Assembly: GCA_937921835.1 (NCBI GenBank)
Contig: CAKZVG010000153.1
Span: 1 to 10,721 of the forward strand
Direction: 5' to 3'
Origin: an uncultured Bryobacteraceae bacterium
GTDB lineage: Bacteria > Acidobacteriota > Terriglobia > Bryobacterales > Bryobacteraceae
Length of the DNA: 10,721 bases
The stretch's first letter is position 1; each line of letters begins with the position of its first letter. A program made the position numbers and the translations under genes. Below the pieces are notes generated by a model. The model had not been told where the DNA came from, searched no databases, and saw only the letters and a program-made list of their open reading frames with translations. This document shows, one piece after another, positions 7,845 to 10,721 of this stretch.

Positions 7845-8960
7845 ATGCGGAAGCTGAGACTGGCGGCGTTCGCTGTCCTGGCATCCTTGCTGGCCGCCTC
7901 CTTTGCCTGGCCGGCCGCGCAGCGCAAGAAGCGCGAGGAAATCACTCAGACCCTGGAAATTCCCAAGGATCCCCCGCCGGCGGTTGCCGCCGAGACCTCC
8001 CGGCTTGCTTTCCACGTCTCGCAACTCACCGCCAGGGGGTTGCTGTCGCAGCAGTTGCGGGACTCCTTGCGGGATGTCGAACGGCAGGCCGCGGGTGGCG
8101 CCGTGGTTCGCCTGCGGGCCTTTGTGGCCGGTTCGGGCGACGTGCGCCGGGTGCAGTCGGTGGTCAGCGACTACTTCACGGACCGCCGCCGTCCGATTCC
8201 GGCGCTCACCGTGGTCCAGGTGGGCGGGTTGCCGCTGCCGGGCGCGCAGATCGTGCTGGAAGCCGTCTCGGTGGCCCGGCAGACGCGGAACCCCCACGGG
8301 TTGGCCTTCATTTCCGCGCAGCAGGCTTCGGTTGAAGGTCCGCTCGAACCGGTCGGCGCGCTGGCGCGGAAATCCATCGCGGAGCTGATGACGGCGGTCC
8401 AGGCGGCCGGCACCGGGGCGGACGACGTGCTGAGCGTCACCTGCCTGCTGACCACGCTGAGCGACGTGAACGACGTGCGGGGACAGGTCTACGCCGCGTT
8501 TCCCAAGGCGGCGGCGAACTCTGTTCAGACGCAGCGCGCCGCCTACCGGAGCGTCGCCGGGTGCGAAGCCGTGGCGAAGCTGAAGGCGCCGCCCGGGGGC
8601 GCCCTGGTGATGCTCAACCCGGAAGGACTGCCGCGCTCGCCCAACTACTCGCAAGTCGCCCTGGTGGGCGCCCCGAAGGTGATCCTCAGCGGCGCTCAAC
8701 TGGGCTTCGGGACCCGGGAAGAGGATGTCCGGCTGGCCTTCCAGCGGCTCGAAAAAGCCGTCGAGCCGCTCGGCGGGGGCCTGCGCCGCGTGGCGATGGT
8801 GCGTCTCTATCCGGTGTCGGAGGCCATGGCGGGCGTGATCCGCAAGGTCCGCCCGGAGTTTGTGGACCCGGCCAGCCCCCCCGCCGCCACCCTGCTTCCC
8901 TTCGAAGGGCTGCCCTCGCTCGACGCCTCCTTCGCGCTTGACGTGGTGGCGGTGCCGTGA
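7845..8960 (+). CDS. Exported protein with three tandem RidA-like domains
   Basis: This 371-residue protein starts with a signal peptide: MRKLRL, then hydrophobic AAFAVLASLLAASFAW, with likely cleavage after PAA near residue 25. The mature part reads as three RidA/YjgF-like units. They lie at about 50-145 (ending VVQVGGLPLPGAQIVLEAVSVA), about 150-247 (LAFISAQQ, SIAELMTAVQAAGTGADDVLSVTCLLT, VYAAFP) and about 265-371 (YSQVALVGAPKVILSGAQLG to LLPFEGLPSLDASFALDVVAV). RidA hydrolyses reactive enamines and imines formed by PLP enzymes. In units 1 and 3 the position of the catalytic Arg (Arg105 of E. coli RidA) appears to be Leu (PALTVVQV) and Ala (PAATLLPF), so deaminase activity is doubtful. Usual RidA proteins are about 130 residues, cytosolic trimers, so one chain here may imitate a trimer. 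ATG at 7845 is chosen because the signal peptide begins there. The gene is divergent from the PLP operon. Confidence 0.75.
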   Translation: MRKLRLAAFAVLASLLAASFAWPAAQRKKREEITQTLEIPKDPPPAVAAETSRLAFHVSQLTARGLLSQQLRDSLRDVERQAAGGAVVRLRAFVAGSGDVRRVQSVVSDYFTDRRRPIPALTVVQVGGLPLPGAQIVLEAVSVARQTRNPHGLAFISAQQASVEGPLEPVGALARKSIAELMTAVQAAGTGADDVLSVTCLLTTLSDVNDVRGQVYAAFPKAAANSVQTQRAAYRSVAGCEAVAKLKAPPGGALVMLNPEGLPRSPNYSQVALVGAPKVILSGAQLGFGTREEDVRLAFQRLEKAVEPLGGGLRRVAMVRLYPVSEAMAGVIRKVRPEFVDPASPPAATLLPFEGLPSLDASFALDVVAVP

Positions 8961-9122
8961 GTTCGAACCGCGATTGGGCGCGGTGGGGAATTCCCCTGGG
9001 GAACATCCTTGGGTTCGCGATGCGTGTCGCGGCCCTCGCGGCTGTCCAACAACCAGGCGCCCGGCGGCGGATCGCGGGCGGGGGCCGGGCCGGCCCTCGT
9101 TTCGCCGGCTCAATCAGTATTT
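8961..9122. other. GC-rich spacer between the RidA-like gene and the insertion sequence
   Basis: These 162 bases show no convincing gene. They contain a perfect 12-bp palindrome GGGGAATTCCCC (8985-8996), a short CGCGA/TCGCG stem and GC-rich palindromes near 9090. No clear intrinsic terminator with a T-run is seen for the upstream gene. Confidence 0.5.
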
Positions 9123-9140
9123 AGCCTGAATTCCGAAGTT
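9123..9140 (+). repeat. Left terminal inverted repeat of the insertion sequence
   Basis: AGCCTGAATTCCGAAGTT is the exact reverse complement of 10622-10639. After one extra T on the left side the match continues through TGAGC. Confidence 0.9.
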
Positions 9141-9181
9141 TGAGCTGGTGTCCGCCCGTAGGGATCTGAGACAACAGATGG

Positions 9182-10561
9182 ATGGAACGAAACATCCCGG
9201 ACAAACCAGTCCTGCGCGAGATCCGTGCCCTGCTCTCCGATGAGCGAGTGATTCTACGCGAGACCCAGCGCGCCGTAACCCCCTTTGGCGGAGTGGCGGT
9301 TTTCCTCTCCTTCCTCGGCAAGATCGGCCTGGTTGGGAAGCTCCGTCAGCATATGCCGATCCTGTGCAAGTCGCCGAACCACATCGATCCCACCGCGACC
9401 TTCACGGCGTTTCTGATGGCGGTGCTGGTGGGCGCCCGTCGCTTCGCCCACGCTGGTCTGCTGCGCGGCGACCGAGCCTTGCATGCGTTGTTGGGCCTGG
9501 AGCGGTTTCCCACCGACGACACCATCCGCAACCTGTTTCGAAAGTTCGGCATGGGTCAGGTCCAGCGCCTGTTCGAGCCGCTGGCCGAATGGCAGATGCA
9601 ACGCTTGCCGCAGCGCACCGAGGGCTACACCCTGGACTTGGATTCGACGGTCTTCGAGCGCTACGGAAAACAGGAGGGCTCGCTCAAAGGGCACAACCCC
9701 CGCAAGCACGGACGGCCCAGCCATCATCCCCTGCTGGCCGTGCTGTGCGAAGCCCACTTCCTCCTCCACGGCTGGCTGCGCAGTGGCAACTGCGGGACCA
9801 GCCGCGGCGTGGAGGAGTTTCTCAAAGAAGCTCTGGCGCTGTGGGGACAGCGCCAGACCATTCGTCTGCTCCGCGCGGACTCAGGCTTCTTTGAAGACCG
9901 GCTGCTAAGCTTCTTAGAACAGCGCCGTCTGCCTTACATTGTAGTGGCCCGGCTCACTGCATGGGTGAAGCGGGCCGCCCAGCGCGTGGAGCAGTGGACT
10001 ACCTTGGATGAGAACTTCGCCGTGGGTGAGTTTCGGCTGAAGCTGTACGGCTGGCAGGTCGAGCGGCGCTTTGTGGTGGTTCGCGAGCGCGTGCGCGAGG
10101 ATCGCGACAGTGTGGGCCGCAAGCTGATCGACGTGCCGGGCTACACCTTCCGCGTTTTCGTGACCAGTGCTGCCCACACCGCCGAGCAGGTCTGGCGCGA
10201 CTACAACCGCCGGGCCGACGTGGAGAACCGCATCGCCGAGTTGAAGCACGACCTGGGTGCGGACGGCTTCTGTCTGAAGCCGTTCTTCGCCACCGAGGCG
10301 GCCTTCCGCGCCATCCTGTTGCTGTTCAATCTGCTGGCCGAGTTTCAGCGGGCAGCCGGTTTGCCCGGCTACCGCGAGCCGGCGACGATCCGGACCCAGG
10401 TGCTGAGCTGCGGCGCCATCCTGGGCCGAGCGGGTCGTCGAGTGGTGCTGCACTTGTCGCAGAGTTGGGGCGGCCTGAAAACGAGGATCCCCTTGCTGGA
10501 CAGCATCTTGAACTGGCAGATTCCAACTTCGCCGAAGTTGGATTCCGGGTGGGTGACCTGA
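9182..10561 (+). CDS. IS1380-family DDE transposase
   Basis: This 459-residue, full-length transposase cuts and joins the ends of its insertion sequence. The DDE triad can be read as Asp154 in YTLDLDSTVFE, Asp233 in LLRADSGFF and Glu348 in the YREK signature (Tyr341, Arg344, Glu348, Lys355 in YNRRADVENRIAELKHDL). The block GHNPRKHGRPSHHPLLA (about residues 170-186) is characteristic of IS1380-type transposases. The frame is uninterrupted, so the enzyme may be active. A short stem (ATCTG 9164-9168 with CAGAT 9175-9179) precedes the start and could dampen read-through translation. An out-of-frame ATG lies at 9178. No strong ribosome site is seen. Base composition is not obviously different from the neighbours. 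Confidence 0.93.
   Translation: MERNIPDKPVLREIRALLSDERVILRETQRAVTPFGGVAVFLSFLGKIGLVGKLRQHMPILCKSPNHIDPTATFTAFLMAVLVGARRFAHAGLLRGDRALHALLGLERFPTDDTIRNLFRKFGMGQVQRLFEPLAEWQMQRLPQRTEGYTLDLDSTVFERYGKQEGSLKGHNPRKHGRPSHHPLLAVLCEAHFLLHGWLRSGNCGTSRGVEEFLKEALALWGQRQTIRLLRADSGFFEDRLLSFLEQRRLPYIVVARLTAWVKRAAQRVEQWTTLDENFAVGEFRLKLYGWQVERRFVVVRERVREDRDSVGRKLIDVPGYTFRVFVTSAAHTAEQVWRDYNRRADVENRIAELKHDLGADGFCLKPFFATEAAFRAILLLFNLLAEFQRAAGLPGYREPATIRTQVLSCGAILGRAGRRVVLHLSQSWGGLKTRIPLLDSILNWQIPTSPKLDSGWVT
10522..10542. repeat. Hairpin at the 3' end of the transposase gene
   Basis: TCCAACTTC-GCC-GAAGTTGGA forms a 9-bp perfect stem with a 3-nt loop inside the last codons of the transposase gene. Its arm shares CAACTTCG with the right terminal repeat (10621-10628). 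It may be a subterminal transposase-binding site or a structure limiting transcription. There is no T-run. Confidence 0.5.
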
Positions 10562-10601
10562 GCCCCGACCGAAAGCCAGAAGGTGGTTCCCAGCCCACAC
10601 A

Positions 10602-10611
10602 GAGGAGGTGA
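10602..10611 (+). promoter_or_regulatory. Near-consensus Shine-Dalgarno motif without a start codon
   Basis: GAGGAGGTGA matches the anti-Shine-Dalgarno complement closely, but no ATG, GTG or TTG follows at the usual 5-10 nt. It lies just inside the right end of the insertion sequence. It may be chance or a remnant. Confidence 0.25.
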
Positions 10612-10621
10612 ATCAGCGCTC

Positions 10622-10639
10622 AACTTCGGAATTCAGGCT
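10622..10639 (-). repeat. Right terminal inverted repeat of the insertion sequence
   Basis: AACTTCGGAATTCAGGCT is the perfect reverse complement of 9123-9140 and marks the right end of the element. Confidence 0.9.
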
Positions 10640-10668
10640 CAGAAGTTCTGCAAAAACGACGATGGGGC

Positions 10669-10721
10669 ATGATGTTCCTGATCACCAAGAGTTTCGATCT
10701 GCGCTACCGCCTGGTCCAGAC
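10669..10721 (+). CDS. Possible start of a gene running off the window
   Basis: From ATG at 10669 the frame reads MMFLITKSFDLRYRLVQ and is still open at the window end. It also stays open backward through the right end of the insertion sequence to a TGA at 10609. The DLRYRLVQ segment is reminiscent of the N-terminus of some helix-turn-helix transposases, but 17 residues are too few to assign a family. There is no clear ribosome site. A competing frame from ATG at 10662 looks less protein-like. Confidence 0.3.
   Translation, partial: MMFLITKSFDLRYRLVQ

Larger units (their letters stand above)
9123..10639 (+). mobile_element. IS1380-family insertion sequence, apparently complete
   Basis: The element is about 1517 bp, bounded by perfect 18-bp inverted repeats, and carries one intact transposase gene in the plus direction. 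Length, single gene and transposase type fit IS1380. If the ends are taken at CCTGAA, the family-like terminus, the element is 9125-10637. No matching short target duplication was found directly outside either boundary. This suggests mutation, recombination between copies, or misjudged ends. Confidence 0.85.

Noticed and set aside
7477..7884. N-terminal extension of the PdxR-like gene to 7884
   Set aside because: The extra 136 residues show no known fold and precede a canonical winged-helix N-terminus. They are open only because of the high GC content, and they overlap the start of the divergent gene.
7683..9113. A 476-codon open frame on the minus strand
   Set aside because: It is antisense to the RidA-like gene and rich in Arg, Gly and His, with no family motif. 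The plus-strand gene has a signal peptide and repeated RidA features.
9114..10642. TCAG as a 4-bp target duplication of the insertion sequence
   Set aside because: TCAG occurs at 9114-9117 and 10639-10642, but on the left it is separated from the inverted repeat by five bases and on the right it overlaps the repeat. The ends would not be symmetric.

Overview
The window is high-GC DNA, coding almost end to end, with no rRNA, tRNA or CRISPR array visible. It looks like a soil bacterium. The mix of CHAT-protein/ECF-sigma/zinc-finger anti-sigma genes, a MocR-led pyridoxal phosphate locus and an IS1380-type transposon would fit Acidobacteriota of the Solibacter/Bryobacter kind, but this is an inference from gene content and base composition only.

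Region A (1-2331, plus strand) is a compact three-gene unit. It holds the 3' part of a CHAT-domain cysteine protease homologue that begins upstream of the window, an ECF-type sigma factor eight bases later, and a membrane-anchored zinc-finger anti-sigma factor. This is a plausible signal-transduction module in which the CHAT protease could act on the anti-sigma/sigma pair.

Region B (2351-7476, minus strand) is a tightly packed six-gene run. In transcription order it contains a MocR/PdxR-type regulator with an aminotransferase domain, pdxS, pdxT, a low-molecular-weight tyrosine phosphatase, a short (core-only) MetE-like methyltransferase with all four zinc ligands, and an ACT-domain protein of the DUF5612 type. 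The last four genes are separated by 2 nt, a 4 nt overlap and 0 nt, so they are probably translated together. The first three genes make vitamin B6 cofactor (pyridoxal 5'-phosphate, PLP) and sense it. The last three suggest a link to methionine or amino-acid metabolism.

Region C (7477-8960) is a 368-base divergent control region followed by a plus-strand gene for an exported protein built of three RidA-like repeats. RidA proteins clear reactive enamines made by PLP enzymes, so its divergent position from a PLP operon is suggestive.

Region D (8961-10721) is a GC-rich spacer, then a complete IS1380-family insertion sequence (about 1.5 kb) with 18-bp perfect terminal inverted repeats and an intact DDE transposase. 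It ends with the first codons of what may be another gene running off the window.
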